Positions 1 to 11,315 of a stretch of DNA of 64,000 nt are shown here, one piece after another. The notes under the pieces were generated by a model, which was not told where the DNA came from, ran no database searches, and saw only the letters and a program-made list of their open reading frames with translations. Each line of letters begins with the position of its first letter. Position 1 is the first letter of the stretch. This DNA is from Scleroderma bovista (lineage: Eukaryota > Basidiomycota > Agaricomycetes > Boletales > Sclerodermataceae): positions 1 to 64,000 of the forward strand of contig JAYMGJ010000572.1 of assembly GCA_037178675.1 (NCBI GenBank). Reading direction: 5' to 3'. Position numbers and translations under genes: made by a program.

Positions 1-573
1 GATACGATCACGCTGAAGGAGGTGGAAGCGTTCGAGCGGGAGCAGAGGGAGCGTGTTGCGTATGGGAATGGGGGACCGCTGAGCCCTGGTGGTCAGCAGG
101 GGGGAGGGTCGAAGAAGGAGATTAATCCGAAGATGATATATGGAAAGGCGCAGCCTCATGATACGCAGTGAGTGGTTTTGCGTGGTTTCGTGTGTTGGCT
201 GATCGGTGCTTTACAGACAACTGGTTACAAAATTGCAAGATGAGATAAAGGCGTTGCAGCTCTGTCAGAATAAAGTGAGACAAAAGAAGTTACCAATGGA
301 GGTCATAGATGCAGAATATCAATGGTGCGTCGTATATACCAGTTTTTCGTAGTGGTTGGCTGACGATGTGGGGCGCCATCAGGGATCGACGAAAATTGAC
401 GTTTTATTTCGTCGCGGAGAAACGCATCGACTTCCGAGAGCTCGTGCGAGAATTATTCCGGTGCGTTACTTTTACATGTGTGGTCGGGCGCTCATCTCAT
501 TCTTTCGCGTAGGTTATACAAGACGCGCATTTGGATGGCCTCTCTCCAAGGTCCCGGCGGCTATGAACAGTAA
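1..573 (+). CDS. PSP1 C-terminal domain protein, 3' end (partial)
   Basis: The window opens inside this gene. I read four exons, 1-167, 217-324, 383-460 and 513-573, separated by introns of 49, 58 and 52 bases with GTGAGT or GTGCGT donors. Spliced in frame they end at TAA (571-573). The joined protein ends with the characteristic PSP1 C-terminal sequence: a DAEYQWDRRKLTFYF stretch followed by an acidic-basic DFRELVRELF helix and KTRIWM. This domain is known from yeast Psp1 (a suppressor of DNA polymerase alpha mutations) and bacterial YaaT-like proteins; its biochemical role is poorly defined. Residues before the domain are Gly/Gln rich and probably disordered. The start lies outside the window. 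Family assignment is firm from the C-terminal motif; the cellular role in this fungus is inference. Confidence 0.85.
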
Positions 574-2291
574 TAAAGCCCACAGGCTTGTGACGGAAGG
601 CTTCCCCCCAAAAAATAACAACTGATATTTGCGACGAATATGACACGACAAGTTTGGTTTTCTGCCCTTTGTGCCCTTTCCCTCTCATCTCGATCGTGTT
701 CTCAATATACAGTAGATATGTAATCATCTTTTCACTCTGCTGCTGCTGCTGCGTGCGCCTCTTTGTTTTTCCACCTAGGTCAACCTAGACATTTCTTTTT
801 TGTACGTGTGCTTGTACGTCTACACCCCCCAGATTATTATTTATTGAAGTGCGCTATCAAGAATTCAAGAGAATTACTATTCAGTCTTGGTGACTTATAG
901 TGATGATTGTTTCAAGTGTACATTAGAAACTTTCGATGTGAGCCTTGGTTTGGGCTAGCTACATGGCGGGAAGTTCTGTGTATCGCTACTACGTATCCAC
1001 TGTTCAGATGATCTATACCTGCTACTCTGCGTGTTACTGGATTCGAGAAAAGTTACAGTGCGAGTGTTATCGAGCATCAGCAGAGGATGCTTCTCACAGA
1101 GACAAGTGTTGCAGCAGCGATAGATACATTAATATGTATATTCATGTGACGATACAAGGAACGCGTTTGCATGCGTAGAACAGGCCATGGGTGTAAGAGC
1201 GATGCGCCGATGAGCGTCAGCTACACCTGGTATTATAATAACGTCATTGACTTTTCGTCCCGCGGTGACTGTGGAAGCAAGGATCAGTCCCGTATATCCC
1301 TAGCCACACGATGAGGGGGGAAGGGGGGCAGACATATGTACCTGATGGCCGACGGTCCATTGGCCATTGCTGTTTGGACGCAGCGATGCGGAGCCACTTG
1401 AGTAGATGAAAGATGTGGTGTACTCTCCCTAGACTGCAAAAGCACAGTGATACACCGATGCAAAGGAAACGAGCGAGTACTCAGCGGACAATCGTCCCCA
1501 GGCATTTTATACGATGGGTAGCAGTTCTCGAACGGCATGACAGATCCCGCACACATCGCCTGCGTCATCAGTGTCGTTGTTGCCAGTGTTCCAGTGCCAT
1601 TGGGCGACGGCGCTTCCAGTACTTGATGTAAACTCTCATCAAGGAGCGGCTGAGTGCAACCAATGGATCAATTGTCCAGTGTGTTGGGGGAAGGAAAACA
1701 ACGTCATTGTTTGGTGGTGTGTACGCGTCTACGGAGACGATCAACACCAGCTGAGTCTCGATGGCTTCGAGGACGCTGTTTGATCCCAGTCTACAGCATG
1801 GCAAGAACAGACCACGATGATTCCGCGAGGCGATTCCACTGATCGCATGCATGCAGCCCACAGCCCATGGCGGCTGTGGATGGTCCCACCTCAAGCAGAG
1901 TCGTATCCACCACCACCACCACCAATCCCTTTCCCCATCGTCCTCGCTACTCTCATCTCGAGACGCTACCTTGAATCGCTTGTACAACAGGTGCGAAGTC
2001 CGTCCCGTCCCCTTTCTTCCCTCACCATACTTGTAGGCTTGCATTTAATTCCATATCACAAATCGCATCTCAGGTCTTCGGCCCATCCGTATGAAACTCC
2101 CTCTGTTAAAGTTCTAGCTGACCTGAACGAAGGCGCACCTCCTCATCGTCCAACAAACCATTGTCCTATTGCTTCACGAAGGGAACCTTTGGTGAGTTCA
2201 TTTTTGGCGCCTCTCTCAAGTATCTCACCTTGGTGCCTTAAAGACCAAACGCCCGTGATCCTCCATCTCGTGTGCAATACCCGAACGAACG
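574..2291. other. Intergenic region
   Basis: This holds the PSP1 3' flank and the promoter side of the TPR-HET gene. Open frames here run on both strands over the same bases and show no recognisable domain. One on the minus strand only exists because a CCA-repeat microsatellite near 1907-1923 reads as poly-tryptophan. I see no gene, RNA or transposon signature. Confidence 0.6.
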
Positions 2292-5200
2292 ATGACGGAG
2301 TTGGACGACAAGATCACCCGAAGGCGGAAAGAATTGGAACGTCATCCCCCAGGAGATACTGGTCGGGCTGTCGCTCTCTTCAACCTCGCATATTCCCTGT
2401 ATCACAAATCCTTGGAGACAGATGGCATTGCGGATTTAGAAGAGGCCATTGCGTTGCATCAATCAGCGTTGGACCTCCGTCCGCCGGGTCATTCCGATCG
2501 GTCGTCCTCACTCCATGAACTCGCAATTTGTTTTAGCGACCGGTACGACAAACAGAGTACCGTAGCAGACTTGGAGCAGGCCATCACACTCGGTCGAGCT
2601 GCATTAGAGCTCCGTTCCCCAGGCCACTCTGGTCGTGCCGTCACTCTTTGCAACCTGGCAAATGACCTGGGGAAGAGGTTCCTGAAACTCGGTGCGAATG
2701 GTGATCTCGATGAAGCATTTTCGCTGCATCAATCAGCGTTGGACCTCCGTCCGCCGGGTCATTCCGATCGGTCGGACTCGCTCCATAATTTCGCACTTTG
2801 TTTTAGCGACCGGTACGACAAACAGGGTACCATAGCAGACTTGGAGCAGGCCATCACACTTGGTCGAGCTGCGTTAGAGCTCTATTCCCCAGGACACTCT
2901 TGGCGTGCCACCACTCTTTACAGCCTTGCATGTTATCTGAGGAGGAGGTTCCTGAAACTCGGTGTGAATGGTGATCTCGATGAGGCAATCTCACTGCATC
3001 AATCAGCGTTGGACCTCCGTCCGCCGGGTCATTCCCATCGGCTAAGCTCGCTCAACCAGTTGGCCAGCTGTCTTAGCTCCCGATTTGAGAAGCTGGAGAC
3101 TGCAGCAGATTTGGATGAGCTTATCTCCCACCGCCGAGCTATCTTGGACCTCCATCCACAGGACCATCATGATCATGCCAAGTCTGTTGACGAATTGCTT
3201 CTTCTGCTCCGAAAGCGAATTCAGATGGCAGCTGACTTGGATGAATGTATATCGCTTAGGCGCTTTGCATTGGCATCTTGCGAGGCTGGCAATCCTGGGC
3301 GTGCTACATACCTTCATGACCTTGTTACCGACCTTCACAGTAGGGTCTGCCAACTTGAAGACATTGGGGACTTTCAGGAGGCGCATCCTGATCATGCCGT
3401 ATCCCTTCACACCCTGCTGATTTATGTTAAAGACCTGGTTGATGATGGAGATGTTGCCCCAGTTATGGATAGGATTGGAGCCATAGCACGAGCTGCATTG
3501 AAGCTCTGCCCCACTGGTCATCCCGATCATGCGATGTCTCTTATCACTTTTGCTGCTTGCCTTCGGCGCAGGTTCCAACAACAGGGTGCTGTTGCCGATT
3601 TAGATGAAGCCATTATGTTCTGTCAGGAAGCGTTAGACGTCTGTCCGTCAGGGGATGTGGCCAGTGCGCCACATTTACATGAATTTGCACGATGTCTGTC
3701 AGAGAGGTTCACCAAGCTGGCCATGCCGACTGATCTGGATGATGCCATCAAGTATGAACAAGCCGCATTGGTGCTGCGTCCACTAGGTCATCCTGACCGC
3801 GCTGAGTCCCTCTGCAGTCTCGCCAATTATCGTCAACTGAGAATCAAGGCGAGAAGCGCAATTCCTCAACCAGACTTTCCTCTTGTTTTAACCAATAGTC
3901 CCTCGATCAAGAAACTCATCAGTGGTGTTGTTCTTGATATTCTCAAGGCCCTTCCTCCCCGCTTACTTAACACCCACAACGGCACATTATGTGACCGAGA
4001 CTCACAGATCTTGCATTTCGAAAACAGTCAGGAATACAAACAATTGGTCTTGTCAGCCTCCACACTCGACACCCTCCTCCGAACAACTCATATCCATGCA
4101 GTCATATCTACCTATTTCCGGTATGTTACACTGTCTCATCGGTGGGGAACATTCGAACCACTATTGCGTGACGTTCACGGGAGAGTCATATATGACTTGG
4201 ATCCCACTGATGGTCTTTCGAAGCTGCAGTCCTTCTGTCTTGCTTGCTGTCGACATGGATACTTGTGGGCTTGGAGTGATACGTGCTGCATTGACAAGGA
4301 GAGCAGTGCAGAACTTCAAGAAACAATAGGGTCAATGTTTTCATGGTATCGGCTGTCGGCTCTCACTATGGTCCACCTTGGTGATGTTTCGGATACGGGC
4401 ACGCTGACCAGCAGTGCTTGGTTTAAGCGTGGCTGGACCCTTCAAGAGCTGTTGGCGCCTCATACCATGTTGTTCTTCACTCGAGACTGGTTGCTTTACC
4501 GGAACAGTTCCTCGAACCACAAGGAGGATAGCTCCATACTTGGCGAATTGGAACAGGCGACAGGCATCACCTCGCGACATCTCATTGATTTCCATCCGGG
4601 TGTGGATGATGCACGATCGAGGCTTCAGTGGGCATCCACGCGTTGTACCACTCGGCCAGAAGACATAGCCTATTCGCTTCTGGGAGTCTTCGGTCTCCAC
4701 ATCCCTGTCCTATATGGGGAATCTGCAGAGAATGCTCTCGGGCGTCTGCTTGCAGAGGTGATCTCAAAGTCTGGCGACACATCAATCCTGCACTGGGTCG
4801 GACAATCATCAGTATTTCACAGCTGCTTCCCTGCCACCATCACCCCATACCAGACTCTTCTTTTGGCTCTGCCAGACCTCACAACACCACCTTCCACACG
4901 TGGAATTCGCAAACTTTTGTTTCTCAGATCTGCGCGCAAAATGCATCAGGCGCTCTCCAACTTGCCGCTGGCCAAATTCATCAACTTCAGGCTCATTCTT
5001 CCGTGTATCGTCTACCGCATCAAAGCTATGGTTCTCACTCGAGTGGATACCAGTGCTGCGACTCACGTCCATCAAATTCAGGCGGTGGGCCTGGCTCCCA
5101 TTGATATTGCGCTGTCGCAGAGGCTTGAAAATGCACCAAAAAGAGTCCCATATGTCCTGATACGCCCATGGGACCCAAACTTACTTCATCCTGCTATTGA

Positions 5201-5384
5201 TATTGATGATGCCTCGACTCACCAATGGCTCACACGGCTGGAGCAGCCGTTCAGTGCACTTCTATTAAAGGAACTACCTCACAACGAATATCGGAGGGTT
5301 GCATCGTTTTGTCATATTATCGCTCGTCCCACGGATTCTGCTGGTGTGTTGAAAGGCGAAGTTAATACACTTACTATTGTATAG
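2292..5384 (+). CDS. TPR-repeat / HET-domain fusion protein
   Basis: A single-exon frame of 1,030 residues. Residues 1 to about 520 are tetratricopeptide-like helical repeats of about 45 residues, each carrying a D-L-(D/E)-(E/Q)-A-I signature followed by an A-L-x-L-(R/H)-P-x-G-H turn. A HET (heterokaryon incompatibility) domain fills the C-terminal half and has its three hallmark blocks: YVTLSHRWG near residue 611, WSDTCCIDKESS near 660 and WFKRGWTLQELLAP near 710. In fungi HET domains are cell-death effectors triggered by self/non-self recognition, and repeats such as TPR or WD act as the sensor. Here the sensor is N-terminal and the effector C-terminal, with no NACHT or NB-ARC module visible between them. 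The ATG sits in a good context just after an A/C-rich leader. Domain calls are firm; a role in incompatibility or innate immunity is inference. Confidence 0.9.
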   Translation: MTELDDKITRRRKELERHPPGDTGRAVALFNLAYSLYHKSLETDGIADLEEAIALHQSALDLRPPGHSDRSSSLHELAICFSDRYDKQSTVADLEQAITLGRAALELRSPGHSGRAVTLCNLANDLGKRFLKLGANGDLDEAFSLHQSALDLRPPGHSDRSDSLHNFALCFSDRYDKQGTIADLEQAITLGRAALELYSPGHSWRATTLYSLACYLRRRFLKLGVNGDLDEAISLHQSALDLRPPGHSHRLSSLNQLASCLSSRFEKLETAADLDELISHRRAILDLHPQDHHDHAKSVDELLLLLRKRIQMAADLDECISLRRFALASCEAGNPGRATYLHDLVTDLHSRVCQLEDIGDFQEAHPDHAVSLHTLLIYVKDLVDDGDVAPVMDRIGAIARAALKLCPTGHPDHAMSLITFAACLRRRFQQQGAVADLDEAIMFCQEALDVCPSGDVASAPHLHEFARCLSERFTKLAMPTDLDDAIKYEQAALVLRPLGHPDRAESLCSLANYRQLRIKARSAIPQPDFPLVLTNSPSIKKLISGVVLDILKALPPRLLNTHNGTLCDRDSQILHFENSQEYKQLVLSASTLDTLLRTTHIHAVISTYFRYVTLSHRWGTFEPLLRDVHGRVIYDLDPTDGLSKLQSFCLACCRHGYLWAWSDTCCIDKESSAELQETIGSMFSWYRLSALTMVHLGDVSDTGTLTSSAWFKRGWTLQELLAPHTMLFFTRDWLLYRNSSSNHKEDSSILGELEQATGITSRHLIDFHPGVDDARSRLQWASTRCTTRPEDIAYSLLGVFGLHIPVLYGESAENALGRLLAEVISKSGDTSILHWVGQSSVFHSCFPATITPYQTLLLALPDLTTPPSTRGIRKLLFLRSARKMHQALSNLPLAKFINFRLILPCIVYRIKAMVLTRVDTSAATHVHQIQAVGLAPIDIALSQRLENAPKRVPYVLIRPWDPNLLHPAIDIDDASTHQWLTRLEQPFSALLLKELPHNEYRRVASFCHIIARPTDSAGVLKGEVNTLTIV
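2461..3048 (+). repeat. 270-base internal coding repeats of the TPR region
   Basis: The string AATCAGCGTTGGACCTCCGT recurs at 2461, 2731 and 3001, exactly 270 bases (90 codons, two TPR-like units) apart, and the match continues for about 40 bases each time. A second block beginning TTTTAGCGACCGGTACGACA recurs at 2531 and 2801, also 270 apart. Near-identity at the base level, including silent positions, points to recent duplication or gene conversion rather than selection on protein alone. Repeats further 3' in the gene are much more diverged. Confidence 0.9.
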
Positions 5385-6435
5385 ATCTATGGTGTATGTA
5401 CATAATAGGAGGAGTTGGGATGGTGGATTTTTGAACTGTCTCGATGGTTGATTCTTTCGTCGGGGACTTTGTCACACTTGTCAAGGTAGTCCATGACAAG
5501 GCATCTGTAGCAAATGATCGTATCTCTCCCCCGAAGTGTGTAGAGTTTGGTGCAAAACATCGTATCGTGACCATCAATAGCTCAGAAGGTCCGCTTGGTA
5601 CATCGAAAAAATGATTACCTTTGTGAATTTGCCAGCTGCAAGACGACCCCATTGGGATATGGCACAGTACCTGCTGTTACAATGTACAGCCAGGTCTCCT
5701 GAGGTTATTCATTCAAAATTGGGTGAGCCAGTGAGATTTAGAATTACCTGCAAACGCCATATATGCAGAATGCATCACCTGTCTGAGGCTTTATGCGCTG
5801 GTACTAGGGGCGTCATAGTTGCATAGCCACGCATACAAGTACATACAAAAAGTATATGGATCATACGACTACATGACTACGCATATGTCCATTTCTCACT
5901 GCGCCTCAGGATCTGCTCTACCAATGATCAACCAATGTGAACTCTTCTTTTTTTGAGCATGCATGCTCAACATGGAATGACCAGGTCAGCACCTCACACC
6001 TCGTGTACTGCTGGGCCACCGTGCTGCCTTTCGACACAAACGATGTCTACTTTCCATCACCAGGTTTAAATGCTCGGACTCCTGTCTTCAATACTTGCTG
6101 TTAGGGTCAGTAAGTAAACACAGAAGACGTGAACAAATCAGGGATACTACTTCGCACAAAACGTCCGAGACCAAACCTGGAGTAATCCTCGGATCATATC
6201 TATGCAGATATACTAAATAATGTATGTATGTATATATAGTTCAGTTCTCGGGTAGAACATAGCGTAGATGTTGTAGAGCTCAGAAAAAATGAAATGACGA
6301 CGAAGAGAAAGACAAAATAAAGATATCAGACACGAAATGAAACTGCACCGCATGCATGCGATGTCTACATATCGAACAAAAAAAAAAGTAAGAAGAAAAA
6401 AAGCAAATATACTACCATATCAGACAACCCATTAT
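5385..6435. other. Convergent 3' intergenic region
   Basis: This lies between the stop of the TPR-HET gene and the stop of the minus-strand Ser/Pro-rich gene, so it carries two 3' flanks. It includes an AT-rich stretch with TATG repeats near 6220-6235 and A-rich runs near 6378-6405. No coding or RNA feature is seen. Confidence 0.6.
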
Positions 6436-9400
6436 TCACCCCACGAGCCAACTGGACCGCGCGCTATAGTAAATCGTCTCAGCCGTCTCAGTCGTCGCAA
6501 GCGTACCCGTACTGCCCTGTCGGGGATACCGCTGAGTATACTGCGCAAGCATATTGCAGCTGCTCCTCCGTCTCCTGCCGCGCGTTGCCGAGGACGTCAC
6601 ACATGCCCAATCGCGAGACACGGATACATCCTTCGTCTGATGGCACTGACACCCGACTTCAGCTCCGGGGACGTCGTCCCCGAACCACCCGAAGACGTTC
6701 CACCCCGAACCACGCTTGCCGCGTCCGCTGTCGATGTCCAGTCCGCCATCGCTGTCGCAAATCGCCCTGACTCCGAGTTCGTGTTGTTCTGTGTCGGGAG
6801 CGTGGCTGTGGACATGGACACGCACGAATGGACTCGGGACGGGATGGGGAGACGACGGTGTGGGCGAAGGGCTAGGCGTGGGCAGCTGGTCTCGCATGTC
6901 GACGTGCTTCGTATGCTCATCCGGCTGACAATCCTCAGCTCCATGCCTCCACTCATGGTCATGGGAGCCATCTGGCGCACATACGCTGTCGGGTTCATGT
7001 TCGTGACCTAACTCAGGTTGAGAGTCTTGCACAGATGGATCCGGCTTGTGTTCGTCCTGCTCTGGATCGCTCCCACTTTCGTCCTTGTCTTGAATCGGGG
7101 GGAGTTCTATTGGAGGCTCGACCCGCACCTTCAACGGCATACACAATGTCCAGTCTTCCTTTTCCTCTTCTTCTGATCCTGCGTCCCTACCTTCGTGCTC
7201 TCCAGTAGCAGCACCGTCTTTTGTGGCGGATGAAGGGAAGATTTTACCCCCCGGGACATCAGTCGAGAATGGGAGTGAAAGCGTCCAATCCAGACTTGGC
7301 TCTCGTACATGCGTGTTTTCTTTGGGGGGGTCCCCATCCATTGTGAGTCTCGAGCGGGTGCGCGCACGCGTGCGGGAGAGAAGGGGCGCAGAGTGTCGGC
7401 GTTCGCGCAAAACGAGGAGTTGAGGAGCGGGCGGGTGGGAAGGACTAGTTGTCGAGGTCAACGGCGCTGGCACGGACGTTGAAGAGGGTCCAGGAGTTGG
7501 ATCAGATGCCCGCTTCGCTGAATGTGCTGTAGTTCACAAAGCACGTCAGGATGTTACATGTGAACGTAAGTCAAGTCCATTCGTACCTTCTCTGTCCCGT
7601 CCCTTGTCTTTGTCCCTCCCGATGCCGAGACCGATGTTCATCAATCCTAGGGAAGACTTCCGCCTATCCCTCATTAATGTGCTTACATTCCCTTCTTTAC
7701 CTTCTTTCCCACCCTTATCCCCTGCACCTATTCCCACACCAGTGCAGAAATGACCATGTCTCTCGTCCTGATCATCCTCGCCCCGTCCATCCCTGTACCC
7801 ATGCCCATCCTCACTCTCCGCACGTATCTGCACCCTCTTCTGAGTTCCCGCACAACCTCCCGCAGGGACAGAACCGGGCCCAGTTCCAGTTCCAGTTCCA
7901 CCTCCACCAAATGCAAACGCGAACTTGCTTCTCGAACCGAGCAACAAGATACTTTTTGTCCTTCTCACGTTCGTGGTGGTCTCGCTATTACCCACAGTAG
8001 CATGCCCATGCCCAACAGCGGACGCGACAGACGCTGCCTCGAGAATCCCCACCCCGATACTGGTGGGCCGTCGAAGGGTATGCGGCGGCGTAAGAGTGAG
8101 TGCGCTCTTCGGTTTTGGTGACTGAGTGCCAAGGGTAACTTTTTTAGACGGCGAGCCCCCAAGGAACGTGCTCCGCTTGGAGGAACTCTTCGTGGGCGAC
8201 TCAGGTGGGCTGGGTAGAGACCCACGCCCCACGCCCGAGCTGGGCGATGTGAAAAGGTTATCTAAAGGAGGGCATGTGTTCCGCCCGAGTCGGGAGGGAA
8301 GGCGGAGTGTTCCAGGTGGTGACTGGGTCTGCATTTGTGCCTGGGACTTGGAGGGCGACTTGGAGGGTGACTTGGACGGAGAGTGTGCCCGTCCTTGGAC
8401 GAGCACTGGGACCTGTATTTGTGAGTGGTCAGCCAATTTTTTTGTGCCATGGATGTGCGACATACCTGTGCCTGTGACTGGGGCTTGGGAACAACCGTAC
8501 TAGCCGAGCTCAGACTCGAGTTCGAACTAGGCGGGGGTGACTGCGCGAGCAGTACAGAGTGCTTCGTCTTGAGCGTGGGAGGAAGCGGCGGAACGGGTGG
8601 AAATTGAGACACTTGCAAAGATAATAATACAGGTTCCGAGACCGGTGCCAGGAGGGGAACGGGCGCTCGAAGCCCTGGTCCTGAAAATGGCTGCGCCGAT
8701 GATGAAGGCGGGATCGGCACCGGTCCGGGTACAGCAGGTAAGGGACAACTGGGTGGTGGTCCAGGCATCAACGGGGGAGGTGACCTTGTACTCCTCGAAC
8801 CCGTCCTTGCAGGTCCACCCGCCGAATCGTGGGAGTTCAGAGAGCCTTGAGAAGAACAAGGTCTCGGTGATGGCGATTTTCTCAGCATATCAAGTAACTT
8901 GACTGGCGACGGGCTGCGAGATCCCGAGGTATGTACAGGAGGTATCAATGCTGATGGTACGGTCGGCTCTTGGTGAGGTAAAGCGAGTCCATGGAACGAC
9001 GTGGTCGATGCACAAGACGAGGGAGAAAGAAGTGAAGAAGACGTTGGACCGCGTTCTGCTTCCGTCTCGGCCTCTGTATCGGAAGGGGTTTCGTTCCCCA
9101 CAGAGGCGTCGGACGTATTCTGAGGTATCATCAACGAGAGGGCATGTTGGCGTCTTCTCTGGGCGAGCACGAAGTTGTGCCCCACACCTGAGGAATCAGG
9201 CATAACAACGCGTTCGCTGAAGGTAGCGGCGCGTGGCGTGGGATCGTCTTCAGAGAGGGAACCTTCGCTCGTCATGGAAGGCGGACACGTCTCGGTACTT
9301 TCGCGAATGTCGTCTTCGCTCGTCAATGCGATGCCAATTTCGTCTGCTTCACTGCCGGATAAGTCCGCGGTAGAGGGTGACATGTCAGCGAAGAGAGACT

Positions 9401-10096
9401 GCAGAGAGCAGCGGGCCGGTGTGGGAAATTGGGCTGGGGTGCGAGGGCGTGGGCGTGGTCTGGCAAAGGTGATGGGAGATGAGGAGGGATCCCTGAAAGA
9501 TATACGTGAAGGGTCGCAGTCGTCGAATGAGTCGTCTCGAGATACAGGAAAGAAGAGCTGTTCGTTAGGAGGGATGAGAGACCCTAGACTGGATGTCGAG
9601 CCAGCTGCGAGGGATGCAACGGAGGTGGTGGTGTCAGCCCTGTACACAGTCGACTTGTCTACAGGGTCGGGTGGTTTTTGGGCATGTGTGTTAGACATAT
9701 CCTTGGAGAGATGTGAGAATTGCACACGGCAAGGTGGAGAGGTCTTACAAGGCCGTTAGGATCGTCGCGCGTCGGGCGCTGTTTGTTAGGAGAAGGGCGG
9801 ATAAATGGCCAGGTAAAAGCAATTTTGCGCGGAGTAGATGGCGTATCCTCGGTGTATCCCTCGGCGGGAGAAGGGGTCGATGACCCAGGGGAGGGACGGG
9901 CGAAGATGCGCTGGAATGGCGAAGACCTGCCTTTTCCCGTCGGGGAGTCCTTCTCTGGTTCTGAAAAGAGGGTGTTGTGGGCAAGGAGTGACATGTTGGC
10001 CGAGTGAGAGACGTCGAGGGACTCGCTAACGAGGTGGCTAAACTCCCTGAGGGAGAGGGTGGATTTGCGAGGGGGGCGGGGGCTGGCCACGACCAT
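6436..10096 (-). CDS. Large Ser/Pro-rich disordered protein, function unknown
   Basis: Four exons read on the minus strand: 10096-9749, 9701-8466, 8412-7587 and 7526-6436. The introns are 47, 53 and 60 bases, and the phases agree. The product is 1,166 residues. It is dominated by Ser, Pro, Gly and charged residues, with no globular domain that I recognise. Local features are a short conserved-looking N-terminus (LSLREFSHLVSESLD), Pro-rich tracts around residues 370-500, a run of S-P-S-K repeats early in exon 3, Gly-rich and Asp/Arg-rich segments, and two D-W-T-L-(S/C)-(L/M)-P-(F/L) motifs in exon 4 that could be short binding motifs. The ATG at 10096 was chosen because upstream sequence in this frame reads as noncoding; the next in-frame Met is 35 codons later. 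The architecture suggests a scaffold or regulatory protein, but no function is assigned. Confidence 0.7.
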
Positions 10097-11315
10097 AAGT
10101 AATGGATCAGTAAACGAGGGACGAGAGAACAAAAGAACGGACGACAATGAGGGTCGAGTTAGACGACGGCAACGAGTTTTTTCTCCCTCGAAGAGGGTCT
10201 TTGAGACTGACCCGCCCCTCCTCGCTCGCACCATCCCATATCCAGCACTCGCTTGTCCTAGCCGACTGATCATCTCTCCATCGATAATAGGGTTTTGTAT
10301 ACCATCCTGACGTAAATCCAAACCCCACTCAGCTCGCAGGCGACGCTTGCACTGATCCAGAGCGCTCCGATAGTTCCAGAATCCAGACCCAATCCAGTGG
10401 TTAAAAGTGCTCACTCTGCCAGCTCCCCAAAGACAACAACAAGCACGAATCGTCTCTGGTTTAACTCGACGCCACATTATGCACTGCATATCAGAAAACG
10501 CCGAAGAGGTAGGGTGATCATTCATCTCACGTACATTGTATGAATTGTCCATCCATTTCTTCCAGCTACTATGACGCATCATCTATCCTAGTAGACTCAT
10601 TTTTCATTTCACCTTCCTCGGCTGCGGTCTGTATGAAAGCTCTGGAATGCCAAACGGAAATGAAGCCACCGAAGCTCTATTGCGTTACCGCCCTTTTGGT
10701 TTGAACACAGCACCCCGACTAATTCCGGCCAGTGGCAGCACTGCACAACGATCTCGAGAGGCTTTAACCGGAAAACGTTCGCGGTAAATCCTTGCTGTTC
10801 AGCTTTCTAATCTTACTATGATATACACCGTTTGCCAGAATCGACTCTCAAAGGTTTTTTCCCTTCGTTGCGGCGTCAGCCTATCTGTTCAATTATCCCA
10901 CTTTCCTCGGTCGCGGTTTGCATGAAAATTCAATGTACAACAGATTAGAACGCCAAATGGAAATGAAGCCTTCGAAGCACTATTTTCGTCGAGTCGTGAT
11001 CGTGCTTTTGGTTTGAACCCAACGGTGAGTCATCCTGGATAAATGCGGCCCGTGACGGGATCTCTTATCGCAACAGCTCTTGTACCTGGCCGAAGGTCTC
11101 CACAGATCTTTTGCTGTTCCAAACCTAAGTTTTTGCAGAGTCAACGTGGGTCTTTCCTCTTTTCGTGGGTAACGGCGTCACACCAGCCTCGTGTCGGCGC
11201 TCTCATGATTTAAGTTGCTACTACGACATAACCAATGTACCGCACATATACATACGTAGCTCCTGCTAGAGCCTGCTAGCCAACGCAAGGGGTCCGAGAT
11301 CATAAATCAAATCAA
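10097..11315. other. Intergenic region upstream of the Ser/Pro-rich gene
   Basis: This combines the promoter region of the minus-strand Ser/Pro-rich gene and the 3' flank of the XPF gene. It is largely made of the direct duplication described at 10608-11195. No gene is seen. Confidence 0.6.
10608..11195 (+). repeat. Two-copy imperfect direct repeat, unit about 290 bases
   Basis: Copy 1 (about 10608-10890) and copy 2 (about 10901-11195) share in the same order a TTCCTCGG..GCGGT..TG.ATGAAA start, a CCAAA.GGAAATGAAGCC block, TTTTGGTTTGAAC, and a terminal block ending ..GGCGTCA..CAGCC. They differ by substitutions and small gaps, so the duplication is not recent. No coding potential is visible in either copy. 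Confidence 0.7.

Noticed and set aside
1568..2044. Minus-strand open frame of 158 residues with a poly-Trp run
   Set aside because: The Trp run is a CCA microsatellite read on the other strand; no domain, and competing frames exist on both strands.
1817..2518. Plus-strand open frame of 233 residues
   Set aside because: It overlaps the start of the TPR-HET gene in another frame and has no recognisable content.
3042..3581. Minus-strand open frame inside the TPR-HET gene
   Set aside because: It is an antisense shadow of the TPR repeats.
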